Source: Trissonchulus latispiculum (lineage: Eukaryota; Nematoda; Enoplea; Enoplida; Ironidae). Taken from it: 64,000 nucleotides of DNA. This document shows, piece after piece, positions 44,291-56,300 of this stretch; the stretch's first letter is position 1; each line of letters starts with the position of its first letter. A model generated the notes under the pieces. That model had not been told where the DNA came from, did not search any database, and saw only the letters and a program-made list of their open reading frames with translations. The translations under genes were made by a program, and so were the position numbers. The stretch lies in contig JASAND010022968.1 of the NCBI GenBank assembly GCA_030248195.1, positions 62,001 through 126,000 on the forward strand, given 5' to 3'.

Positions 44291-46615
44291 GGGCTTTTTC
44301 GCGCGCGAGTTAAACGAGTTAAAATAAACTCGATCCTTTTCGCTCCAGGGTTTAAAGAGTTAAATGCGTTCATTTTAACTGGCTGGGGTTAAACGAGTTA
44401 AATGCTTTTTAACTCGGTGCTCGCGCGAACAGGGGTTAAAATTAACTCGTTTAACTCTACCCGCATTCGCGCGCACATAATGGGTTAAAACCCACGGAGT
44501 TAATTTTAACTCAACCCCTTTTCGCGCGCGAGTTAAAATTAACTCCTTTAACTCTGCAGCAACTTTTCCCATTGAATTTTAACCCTCGATTCTGCACGGG
44601 GGTTAAACGAGTTAAAAATAAGGTAGGCCGCCTGAAGTCACTACAGGTCAACTAAACCAAAAGTGGTATTTTATTTAATATTTTTAATTTAATATTTAAT
44701 ATTATGTTAATACAAGAGTTTTTTTACACAAATCTTTATTCTTCGGTTCAGAACAAATAGCTAACTGCATTTGCAAAATAAGTAGTGTGGAATAATATAT
44801 AATTGCATAAAATGCGTTGAGAAAAGTCGCTAAATTGATCCTATGAAATACACTATGAAACGCTCAAAGTTTCCTTTAATGGCATTCAGTTTGGTTAGCT
44901 TTGATTGGCTGTTTCAAAATACTTCCAGGATTGATTGGCTAGCGCTACGTCACAGAGGCGCTACTTGATTGGTCGGTACTTACACCCTGTTAGCTGATTA
45001 GTCTTCAATTCTTCATGATTGACTGGCTTGTAATGTGAAAAGTTTCGGTCGATTCTGACAAAGCACTTAGGAATTGCGTTTTTGCTGCGGAACCGTCGTT
45101 TAGACACATTTTCAAATTACATGGAATTAATCGATAGCTAATTATTCGTTAAGTACTGAAGGAAACAACTCAAAACTTAAACTCGATGTGCAGAACATGT
45201 GTTACAAAGTTATGTGCGGAAATAAGCAGAATGCGTAACCATAACATTTTCATGATGTATCTCTCCTTAAATTGGTTTTAGGGATCCCTGCTCGGTAACA
45301 AAGCACAGTATAAGCAAAGCACGGTGTGAAGGCAAAAGCCATCATGAATGACACCGTGTATTGCACACTAACACCGTTCAAGGAGCAGCTACTTGTTATA
45401 TTGAGCTTTGCTGTGTACTATTATGCGACAAATGACTAATTAGCTTTTCCAATATAAAACCAAGAGTTCACAATTCTATTATATATTAGAAGAAGAGTAA
45501 GCCACTAGAGGGCTCCTCTTCGTGGCATTGCGTAACGGTGCTCCGACCACAATACGCGAATGTTCCCCCGTTTGGGTGGGGTCGACCAAATCGACATTGC
45601 ATACCCCCCTCCGTTTGGGGGGGGGGGTAGCAGAAAAGAGGTCCCGTTTGGTGGGGGGGTAGCCAACAGCCAATCAGATTGCAGAAACCCCCCCTCCGTT
45701 TGGTGGGGGGTCGAGCAGGGGATTACGGTAGTTTTTGATCTATTCGAAAATGAGTCCCCGTTTGGGGGGGGGCGGGGGTCGCTGAAAGAGGGTCCCGTTT
45801 GGGGGGGTAACAAAAAGTTGTCCCCGGTTGAGGGGGGGGCGCCCACAGCCCATCACAATGAGCAAAACTTAGCCTGCTTGAGCGACCCCCCCCAAACGGG
45901 GACCTCTTTCAGCGACCCCCCCCCCCCAAAACGGGGACCACTTTCGGCCCCCCACCAAATGGAGGGGGGTATACCTGTCGACCCCCCCCCCCAAACGGGG
46001 GAACATTCGCGTATTGTGGTCGGAGCACCGTTACGCAATGCCAAGAAGAGGAGTCCTCTAGTGGCTTACTCTTCTTCAAATACATAATAGAATTATGAAC
46101 TCTTAATAAAACGTTTAATTCCAACGCACATTCCCTTTAATATTGCAAGTCGACTATTTTGCTAAAGGGTAGCTACTTCAAGTTTAAACTTTGGCTAGAA
46201 AAACATATCCAATCAAACAGCTGCGACGGCCTTACTGTGGTTTGGGCGCCATCTAGATTGTGCTTTGCTGATAGTAAATTAAGCATTTGTGCATAGATGC
46301 TTAAAACTGTTTAATCTCTTCAAAATAAGGAATAACAAGTAGTCTTCAAGTAGTAGCACTATTTAAAAGAGGAATATTAAACCACCGAAATTCGTTCAAG
46401 ACAAGGCGGAAGCATAGTTTGCCGATTATGTTGATCACTGCTTTACATCATCTGATTTGAACGCGCCCATGGAAAGAATGCAAACGAATCGGCAGAGTTA
46501 AACGAGTAAAAATTAACTCTTTTAACCCCTGTTCGCGCACTCAGCGAGTTAATTTTAACTCGCCCGATTTTAACTCATTTAACTCTGCTCGTTTAACTCG
46601 CGCGCGAAAAGGCCC
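44291..46615. mobile_element. Second PIF/Harbinger-like TTAAC element
   Basis: Begins GGGCTTTTTCGCGCGCGAG right after the TAA shared with the preceding element and ends CTCGCGCGCGAAAAGGCCC, followed by TAA (46616-46618). The left arm (44291-44625) is longer than the right (about 46490-46615), both made of GAGTTAAA/TTTAACTC hairpins. The interior is non-coding and holds the CAAGAGT element 45461-46105. Confidence 0.7.
45461..46105. mobile_element. CAAGAGT foldback element, G subfamily, copy 4
   Basis: 645 bp, perfect 7-bp TSD ATAAAAC (45454-45460 and 46106-46112). Left end CAAGAGTTC, right end GAACTCTTA (last base changed). Internal CCCCGTTTGG/G-run arrays and CAGCCAATCAGATTGCAG spacer as in the other G copies. 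Confidence 0.84.
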
Positions 46616-46764
46616 TAACTAAATTCTAGGACACAACGCTCTACAACAATTTCTTCAATAGGCTTATAAAAAGACAAGTAAGCTTTTCGGCAGAATATCG
46701 TCAAAACAAAACGCCAAAGAAAATATTAGACGCAACTAAGACTTTAATTTTCTAACGTCAAATT

Positions 46765-47268
46765 ACTTAAGGTGGTGGTATCCTTTTGTGCAGTGCTTTT
46801 GTGGTGATTCTTTGAAACGCCATAACTTTCGCAATTTTGGGAGTTGCAAAGAGCTTTATACATCGTTTTGAAGCTTATTATCTGTACATTCACATGAGCT
46901 TACAGAACTGGCAAAATTAGCAAACAAATAGCAGAAATTTTCTGACAAGCTGACATCTAACAGGATGAATATGGACCAAAAGTTTTTGAACAACGATTTC
47001 TCAAAACCGAAGAATCGGCCAAAAGTTCTTTTTGTGCCACGATATGAAGGACATATAGGCCGAGGGACGTTGTTTGGATTTGGCTCAGCAGGTCCTAACG
47101 GTCGAGAAAATCGGCCAAATGCACAGTAACACGAAATTTCGCAACTTCGCATTGAGTTTTCTTGCTACTCAATATGTTTTAGCCCAAACCAAGAAAAACG
47201 TCCCTCCGCAGAAGTGCGAATTTCGATTCTGCCGAAAATCTCCGGAATCCGTCGAGTAGTTTTTGAGA
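46765..47268 (-). repeat. Dispersed ~0.5-kb repeat, copy 2
   Basis: Inverted copy of 6873-7382. Starts ACTTAAGGTGGTGGTATCC and contains a 61-codon frame nearly identical to that in copy 1. Confidence 0.72.
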
Positions 47269-47341
47269 AAGCCTTGTTGCAGCGACTTAGTGTTAAGTGA
47301 AGATTTAGCTAGATTTAGTAAAAAACAAGATCGTATCTTTG

Positions 47342-47772
47342 ATAGTGATTGTAGTCAGACGAAAATGTTTTTTGATCATAACATTTGTCTACAGCAGTTT
47401 CATTGACACAAGGCAGAACCCTGTTTGTGCTGGGATACCACCCCGCCATAAATTTAAGTTTCTGGGCAGCAACTTTTTACTGCAAACAAGTTTTTGGTGC
47501 ACGCCTGATAACATTATTCATCTCTGTTTTAAAGAAGCTTATTTTTTCGGCATCGAGAATGTTTCACTTGGGTTACTTTTCATCATAAGAAGTCTATGGG
47601 ACTTTGATAGTTGTTGTTCTATAGTCAAATTCCAGAACTTGTAAACAGTTAATGATGATGCAACGCATTGCATAGCCTCTTACATACTGTTATTGTACAC
47701 TTACATACACACACAACCACAACATCCTTTCTGGATAAGTGTGATGCTAGAACCAGTCTATATGGGCAGCGA
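47342..47772 (+). repeat. Segmental direct repeat, copy 2
   Basis: Copy of 38938-39360. Lies about 1 kb upstream of the carboxylesterase gene. Confidence 0.75.
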
Positions 47773-48081
47773 TCAGTGGGGGATTCAGGATTTCGACGAG
47801 GGCTCCAAATTTGGTTGGATACGCAAGCATATTTTGGGAATTTTACAGGAATGGAGTGGGATAAATTTTTGTTCCTCCCTGAAGAATTGCAAGAATTTCA
47901 CAACACTCTAGCAATTCTTAGTAGCTCAGTTCAAAAATTGACAGAATATTATCAAAAATATATATGAGTACCTAAGTTACAGGAGGGCCAAATTTCACTG
48001 ACCCTTGTTGACACTGGCCCATCTTAAAGCACATACTTTTATGGTGAAAACTATCTTTTGCCTTTGAAATGCATGTAATTT

Positions 48082-48690
48082 AGATGGCTGAGCAACATAA
48101 GAAACCTCCTGCGCTGAGGCGCACCAGGAAAAAAGACGTTCAAGCTAGACCAAGTCAGATTAGAACCTTTTATTGCATTACTGTATATTTTATTAATCAG
48201 ATAGTGTGATTTTGAGACTTTAGTGAATCGTGAAAGAAGTACAACTGTAAGATTTTAATACTGACATACTTTATTTATCGCCAATGGTGTTTGGAAACCG
48301 TGCCATTTGAGAGTCTTACCATAACTTCATAGCAATATGCAAGTCTGCAATCCGTAAAAAATCTGCAAAAACTGATTAAATGATGACTGCAAAAGGCGGT
48401 ACGAGAGGCTGTGGCTGTCAGTATCAAAACAAAATTTCATTAAATCAGCGATCTTTGTGATTTTTTTGCCTCATTTGTGTGTCATAACAAGAGTACATAT
48501 CTATTATGTACTCTTGGCCATAACAACTTCCAATTTAGGTGCAAGTGTAAATCGTGCTCTGCCGTTTTTACAGGGTTTCATACAAAGACCAATGTTTTAT
48601 ACGTTTATGGAAGCAAGGTGGCAGAGCAAACATAAGAGACCTGCTGCGCTGAGGCGCAACTGGAACAGTCCAAGGAAACGTCCTGTCACA
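48082..48690 (+). repeat. Short direct repeat pair upstream of the esterase
   Basis: GGCTGAGCAACATAAG...CTGCGCTGAGGCGCA at about 48086-48130 recurs as GGCAGAGCAAACATAAG...CTGCGCTGAGGCGCA at about 48618-48662. Possible remnant of a local duplication of a promoter or leader. Confidence 0.55.
48488..48516. mobile_element. CAAGAGT 29-bp terminal-only remnant
   Basis: Only the two termini remain: CAAGAGTACATAT joined to CTATTATGTACTCTTG. The flanks GTCATAA (48481-48487) and GCCATAA (48517-48523) match at six of seven bases, as expected for this family's TSD. It is an internal-deletion or excision product. Confidence 0.75.
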
Positions 48691-48767
48691 GTTGCCAAGC
48701 TTTGCTGTGCGGTCTTTGCTAAAATTTTCAGCAGTAAAATCGCAGTCATTCTCCGTTTAGTGTGGAA

Positions 48768-48965
48768 ATGATGCTTTTTTCCATTGTCAGTATTTGCTTT
48801 GGCTGTGGATTTCTGCCGTTGCGCGCGGCACAGGATGCGATCAGGGTCACTCTACCTCAGGGACAGCTGGAAGGTTTTATGCAAAAGGCCAAATCGGGTC
48901 GAGATGTGGCTCACTTTCTCTCAGTGCCCTATGCTGAGCCGCCTGTGGGTCAGCTGAGATTCAAG
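48768..48965 (+). CDS. Esterase exon 1 (signal peptide)
   Basis: 66 codons, ending at donor GTGATT after LRFK. An upstream in-frame GTG is not a plausible start in an animal gene. Confidence 0.78.
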
Positions 48966-50005
48966 GTGATTTTTAAGGTCAACCATCTGTAGTGTCACCG
49001 AGGGACTAGTTTACATAGATAATATTAAGTGCATAGTTGTTATACAAAAATCAGGAAAAAACGTCGAGGGACTTGAATTGATTTAATATATAGAGAAGTA
49101 TTACATAATTTTTTGATCTGAGGTACCAATAACCATACACAGCTAGCATTGACATCGTACGATGCAATTACGTATACACGAACATAAAATATTAGTTTTC
49201 TGATTAACACTTAAAATGTTAAACTTAATAACTTTTCCCCAAAATCTGCCTATATTCCCTTTTATTTCAGCGGTCCGTTCCCGTTCAGCCCAGATCAGCT
49301 GTAGTTGAAACGAAGACAATGCCACCCTACTGCATTCTGAACACTGCTGAGATCAGCATGCCAGTACCACAGAGCGAAGACTGCCTCTATCTCAACATTC
49401 TCACACCCAAAGTGGTCAGTCGCCATGTACATAGCTTCTGCACAAAGTTTAAGAAAATTTTAAAATGCGTTAAAAGAAACCAGGCACTTCATCCAATTAG
49501 CGAAAATAGTTCAAAGTGAAGCTACTGTAAGCGCGCCGTGCATACAACAGTAGAATTCAGTCGTAGATGCGCGGTTTTACACAAGTTTTGTGTAACTTGA
49601 CTTTTCGCTTTTCGGGAACGCAGGCTATTTTAAGTGAAACAAAGCTTAGAGAACTTAAGAAAAACTGTATTTACGTATCTACGATACTGTAGACATACCG
49701 CAGGTTAAAGCTAAGCTACGGTCACTAAATGGACGAGGTTCGTAAACTGTGCGGGTCAAGAAGCCTGTCAATGCTAAGTTTACGCTACCCTTCTCTAGTT
49801 TAAAAAGTCCGTTAGACTGCCTGTATCGGTATTACCTCATTTTAGGAATCCTCAAGTCCCATGTTGTATCCAGTTTATGTTTGGATCCACGGCGGGGGGT
49901 TTCAGATTGGTGGAGCCGAGGTTTACAGTATCGACGGGTTTGTAAACAATATTGTTGATCGGGATGTGGTGGTCGTCATAGTACAGTATCGTCTTGGAAT
50001 ATATG
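48768..50005 (+). CDS. Carboxylesterase/cholinesterase-family gene, 5' exons only
   Basis: Three exons, 48768-48965, 49271-49414 and 49846-50005, GT-AG with matching phases (0, 0, then 1 at the last donor), encode 167 residues of a type-B carboxylesterase, a secreted or membrane-linked alpha/beta hydrolase. I chose ATG 48768. A hydrophobic signal peptide (about 1-22) precedes RVTLPQGQLEGF, then FLSVPYAEPPVGQLRFK (the conserved GIPYA.PP.G.LRF region), SEDCLYLNI (101-109, the family's second signature) and VYVWIHGGGFQIGGAE (oxyanion HGGG 129-132), ending with VVIVQYRLGIY. The exons with the nucleophile Ser (GESAG), Glu/Asp and His are not found. The intron after 50005 runs into the satellite at 50301, so the gene either has a very long satellite-filled intron reaching beyond 64000 or is truncated. 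Confidence 0.85.
49271..49414 (+). CDS. Esterase exon 2
   Basis: Acceptor TATTTCAG, donor GTCAGT. 48 codons, including SEDCLYLN. Confidence 0.8.
49846..50005 (+). CDS. Esterase exon 3
   Basis: Acceptor CATTTTAG, donor GTGAGT. 53 codons plus one base, including the HGGGFQ oxyanion loop. Confidence 0.85.
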
Positions 50006-50300
50006 GTGAGTCCAACACAGGCTTGACTTAAACATGGCTTGACTTAGTCCAACACCTTTTGTGCAGTGATTTTTGAAACGCTGTTGCTTTGCCCATTTTT
50101 TAGTTGGAACGATATCTATACATCATGTTAAAGTTAATATTGGCAGGGTGATTTTTTATAGCGGCCACTCCCTGCCGAAAACGTTTTGGGAGCACCTGTC
50201 CAGCCGCAACTGCCCCCTTTTCCTTTTCCATGTCGCTCAAGTAAAAACTACAGATCCGGTATCTGATTCATGATTGTCGAAAAAGTGGAACGAAACTACA

Positions 50301-53300
50301 AATTAGCTTCAATTTCAGATAATTAGCCTCATGATAATTAGCCGCATGAAAATTAGCCTCATGATAATTAGCCTCAGGATAATTAGCTTCAATTTCTGAT
50401 AATTGCGTCATGATAATTAGCCGCATGTTCATTCTGTTCAATTGGTAATAATTAGCGGCATGTTAATTAGCTTCAACTTCTGATAATTTGCCTCATGATA
50501 ATTAGCTTCACTTCTGATAATTAGCCTCATGATAAAGAGCTTCAATTTCTGATAATCAGCCTCATGATAATTAGCTTCATGATAATTAGCCTCATGATAA
50601 CTAGCCTCATGGTAGTTAGCTTCAATGTCTGATAATTGCGTCATGATAATTAGCCGCATGTTCATTCTGTTCAATTGGTAATAATTAGCGGCATGTTAAT
50701 TAGCTTCAACTTCTGATAATTTGCCTCATGATAATTAGCTTCAACCTGTGATAATTAGCCTCATGATAAAGAGCTTCAATTTCTGATAATCAGCCTCATG
50801 ATAATTAGCTTCATGATAATTAGCTTCAACTTCTGATAATTAGCCTCATGATAACTAGCTTCATGATAACTAGCTTCAATTTCTGATAATCAGCCTCATG
50901 ATAATTATCTTCATGATAATTAGCTTCAATTTCTGATAATTAACCTCATGATAGTTAGCTTCAATGTCTTAACCTCATGATAGTTAGCTTCAATGTCTGA
51001 TAATTAACCTCATCATAATTTGCCTTATGATTATTATCTTCGTCATAATTAGCTTCAGTGATAATTAGCATCATTTCTGATACTCAGCCACATGATAATT
51101 AACCGCATTATAATTAGCTGCAATTTGTGATAATTAGCTTCATGATAATTAGCCTAACGATAATTAACTTCAATTTCTGATAATTAACCTCATCATAATT
51201 AGCCATATGATAATTATCTTCATGAAAATTAGCTTCAATTTCTGATAATTAGCCTCATGACAATTAGCCTCGTGATAATTAGCTTCAATTTCTGATAATT
51301 AGCCTCATGATAGCTTCAATTTCTGATAATTAGCTTCATGATAATTAACCGCATTATAATTAGCTATAATTCCTGATAATTAAACTCATGATAATTAGAT
51401 TCAATTTCTGTTAATTAGCCTGATGATAATTAGCCTCGTGATAATTAGCTTCAATTTCTGATGATTAACCTCATGATAATTAGCTTCATGATAATTAGCT
51501 TCATGATAATTAACCGCATTATAATTAGCTACAATTCCTGATAATTAAACTCATGATAATTAGCTTCAATTTCTGTTAATTAGCCTGGTGATAATTAGCT
51601 TAGTGATAATTAGCTTCAATTTCTGATGATTAGCCTCATGATAATTAGCTTCATGATAATTATCTTCATGATAATTAACCGCATTACAATTAGCTACAAT
51701 TCCTGATAATTAAACTCATGATAATTAGCTTCAATTTCTGTTAATTAGCCTGATGATAATTAGCTTAGTGATAATTAGCTTCACTTTCTGATATTTAGCC
51801 TTATGATTATTATCTTCATAATAATTAGCTTCAATTTCTGATAATTAGCCTAATAATAATTAGCCACGTGACAGTTAGCTTCAATTTCTGATAATTAGCC
51901 TCGCCATAATTTGCCTTATGATTATTATCTTCGTGATAATTAGCTTCAGTGATAATCAGCTTCATTTCTGATACTCAGCCACATGATAATTAACCGCATT
52001 ATAATTAGCTGCAATTTCTGATAATTAGCTTCATGATAATTAGCCTAACGATAATTAACATCAATTTCTGATAATTGCGTCATGATAATTAGCCGCATGT
52101 TCATTCTGTTCAATTGGTAATAATTAGCGGCATGTTAATTAGCTTCAACTTCTGATAATTTGCCTCATGATAATTAGCTTCAACTTCTGATAATTAGCCT
52201 CATGATAAAGAGCTTCAATTTCTGATAATCAGCCTCATGATAATTAGCTTCATGATAATTAGCTTCAACTTCTGATAATTAGCCTCATGATAACTAGCCT
52301 CATGGTAGTTAGCTTCAATGTCTGATAATTGCGTCATGATAATTAGCCGCATGTTCATTCTGTTCAATTGGTAATAATTAGCGGCATGTTAATTAGCTTC
52401 AATTTCTGATAATTTGCCTCATGATAATTAGCTTCAACTTCTGATAATTAGCCTCATGATAAAGAGCTTCAATTTCTGATAATCAGCCTCATGATAATTA
52501 GCTTCATGATAATTAGCTTCAACTTCTGATAATTAGCCTCATGATAACCAGCCTCATGGTAGTTAGCTTCAATGTCTGATAATTGCGTCATGATAATTAG
52601 CCGCATGTTCATTCTGTTCAATTGGTAATAATTAGCGGCATGTTAATTAGCTTCAACTTCTGATAATTTGCCTCATGATAATTAGCTTCAACCTGTGATA
52701 ATTAGCCTCATGATAAAGAGCTTCAATTTCTGATAATCAGCCTCATGATAATTAGCTTCATGATAATTAGCTTCAACTTCTGATAATCAGCCTCATGATA
52801 ATTATCTTCATGATAATTAGCTTCAATTTCTGATAATTAACCTCATGGTAGTTAGCTTCAATGTCTTAACCTCATGATAGTTAGCTTCAATGTCTGATAA
52901 TTAACCTGATGATTGTTAGCCGCATGATAAATAGCCTCACGATAATTAGCTGTAATTTCTGATAATTAGCCTCATCATAATTTGCCTTATGATTATTATC
53001 TTCGTGATAATTAGCTTCAGTGATAATTAGCATCATTTCTGATACTCAGCCACATGATAATTAACCGCATTATAATTAGCTGCAATTTCTGATAATTAGC
53101 TTCATGATAATTAGCCTAACGATAATTAACTTCAATTTCTGATAATTAACCTCATCATAATTAGCCATATGATAATTATCTTCATGATAATTAGCTTCAA
53201 TTTCTGATAATTAGCCTCATGATAATTAGCCTAACGATAATTAACTTCAATTTCTGATAATTAGCCTCATGATAGCTTCAATTTCTGATAATTAGCTTCA

Positions 53301-56300
53301 TGATAATTAACCGCATTATAATTAGCTATAATTCCTGATAATTAAACTCATGATAATTAGATTCAATTTCTGTTAATTAGCCTGATGATAATTAGCCTCG
53401 TGATAATTAGCTTCAATTTCTGATGATTAGCCTCATGATAATTAGCTTCATGATAATTAGCTTCATGATAATTAACCGCATTATAATTAGCTACAATTCC
53501 TGATAATTAAACTCATGATAATTAGCTTTAATTTCTGTTAATTAGCCTGGTGATAATTAGCTTAGTGATAATTAGCTTCAATTTCTGATGATTAGCCTCA
53601 TGATAATTAGCTTCATGATAATTAGCCTCATGATAATTATCTTCATGATAATTAGCTTCAATTTCTGATAATTAACCTCATGATAGTTAGCTTCAATGTC
53701 TTAACCTCATGATAGTTAGCTTCAATGTCTGATAATTAACCTGATGATTGTTAGCCGCATGATAAATAGCCTCACGATAATTAGCTGTAATTTCTGATAA
53801 TTAGCCTCATCATAATTTGCCTTATGATTATTATCTTCGTCATAATTAGCTTCAGTGATAATTAGCATCATTTCTGATACTCAGCCACATGATAATTAAC
53901 CGCATTATAATTAGCTGCAATTTGTGATAATTAGCTTCATGATAATTAGCCTAACGATAATTAACATCAATTTCTGATAATTAACCTCATCGTAATTAGC
54001 CATATGATAATTATCTTCATGATAGTTAGCTTCAATTTCTGATAATTAGCCTCATGACAATTAGCCTCGTGATAATTAGCTTCAATTTCTGATAATTAGC
54101 CTCATGATAGCTTCAATTTCTGATAATTAACCGCATTATAATTAGCTATAATTCCTGATAATTAAACTCATGATAATTAGATTCAATTTCGGTTAATTAG
54201 CCTGATGATAATTAGCCTCGTGATAATTAGCTTCAATTTCTGATGATTAGCCTCATGATAATTAGCTTCATGATAATTAGCTTCATGATAATTAACCGCA
54301 TTATAATTAGCTACAATTCCTGATAATTACTCGTGATAAGTAGCTTCAATTTCTGATAATTAGCCTTCATGATAATAGCTTCAATTTCTGATGATTGCCT
54401 ATGATATTAGCTTCATGATAATTAGCCTCATGATAATTAACCTCATGATAATTAGCTACAATTTCTGATAATTAACCTCATGATAATTAGATTCAATTCG
54501 TTAATTACCTCATGTACTGATTTTGATAATTAGCATCGTGATAATTAGCTTCTATTTCTGATAATTAGCCTAGTGATAATTAGCTTCCAATTATGATAAT
54601 TAGCTTCAACTTCTGATAATAAATTAATTGCCACTGACTGATTAGCTTCAATTTCTGATAATTAGCTTCAATGTTATGATATTAGCTTTTGATAATTAGT
54701 TTGCATTGATAATCAGTTTAATTTCCTGCTACCAGATAATCTGATAATTAACCGCATTATAATTATCTGATAATAATTATTAATCATTCCATTTCCGATA
54801 ATTTAATAGTCTCATGATAATTAGCATTCAGCTTTCTGTTAATTAGCTGACAAGCTTATGATAATTAGCCTCATGATAATTAGCTTCAATTTCTGTAATA
54901 GCCTCATGATAATTACTTCATGATAATTAGCCTCATGATAATTAGCCGCTGTATAATTAGCTTCAATTCTGATAATTGCTCATGTAACTTCTGATAATTA
55001 GCCTCATTGATAAGTGTTAGCTTTTGATAATTAGCCTCGTGATAAATAGCTTCAACCTGTGATAATTAGCCTCATGATAAAGAGCTTCAATTTCTGATAA
55101 TCAGCCTCATGATAATTAGCTTCATGATAATTAGCTTCAACTTCTGATAATTAGCCTCATGATAACTAGCTTCATGATAATTAGCTTCAATTTCTGATAA
55201 TTAACCTCATGATAGTTAGCTTCAATGTCTTAACCTCATGATAGTTAGCTTCAATGTCTGATAATTAACCTGATGATTGTTAGCCGCATGATAAATAGCC
55301 TCACGATAATTAGCTGTAATTTCTGATAATTAGCCTCATCATATTTTGCCTTATGATTATTATCTTCGTGATAATTAGCTTCAGTGATAATTAGCATCAT
55401 TTCTGATACTCAGCCACATGATAATTAACCGCATTATAATTAGCTGCAATTTCTGATAATTAGCTTCATGATAATTAGCCTAACCATAATTAACTTCAAT
55501 TTCTGATAAGTAACCTCATCATAATTAGCCATATGATAACTATCTTCATGATAATTAGCTTCAATTTCTGATAATTAGCCTCATGACAATTAGCCTCGTG
55601 ATAATTAGCTTCAATTTCTGATAATTAGCCTCATGATAGCTTCAATTTCTGATAATTAGCTTCATGATAATTAACCTCATCATAATTAGCCATATGATAA
55701 TTATCTTCATGATAATTAGCTTCAATTTCTGATAATTAGCCTCATGACAATTAGCCTCGTGATAATTAGCTTCAATTTCTGATAATTAGCCTCATGATAA
55801 TTAGCTTCTATTTCTGATAATTAGCTTCTTGATAATTAACCGCATTATAATTAGCTACAATTCCTGATAATTAAACTCATGATAATTAGATTCAATTTCT
55901 GTTAATTAGCCTGATGATAATTAGCCTCGTGATAATTAGCTTAGTGATAATTAGCTTCAATTTCTGATATTTAGCCTTATGATTATTATCTTCATAATAA
56001 TTAGCTTCAATTTCTGATAATTAGCCTAATAATAATTAGCCACGTGACAGTTAGCTTCAATTTCTGATAATTAGCCTCGCCATAATTTGCCTTATGATTA
56101 TTATCTTCGTGATAATTAGCTTCAGTGATAATCAGCTTCATTTCTGATACTCAGCCACATGATAATTAACCGCATTATAATTAGCTGCAATTTCTGATAA
56201 TTAGCTTCATGATAATTAGCCTAACGATAATTAACATCAATTTCTGATAATTAACCTCATCGTAATTAGCCATATGATAATTACCTCTTCAATAGTTAAT

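Noticed and set aside
50438..50674. EANYHEANYH repeat peptide, and similar at 58002-58241
   Set aside because: A by-product of 15-bp satellite units; the 20-bp units break the frame everywhere else.
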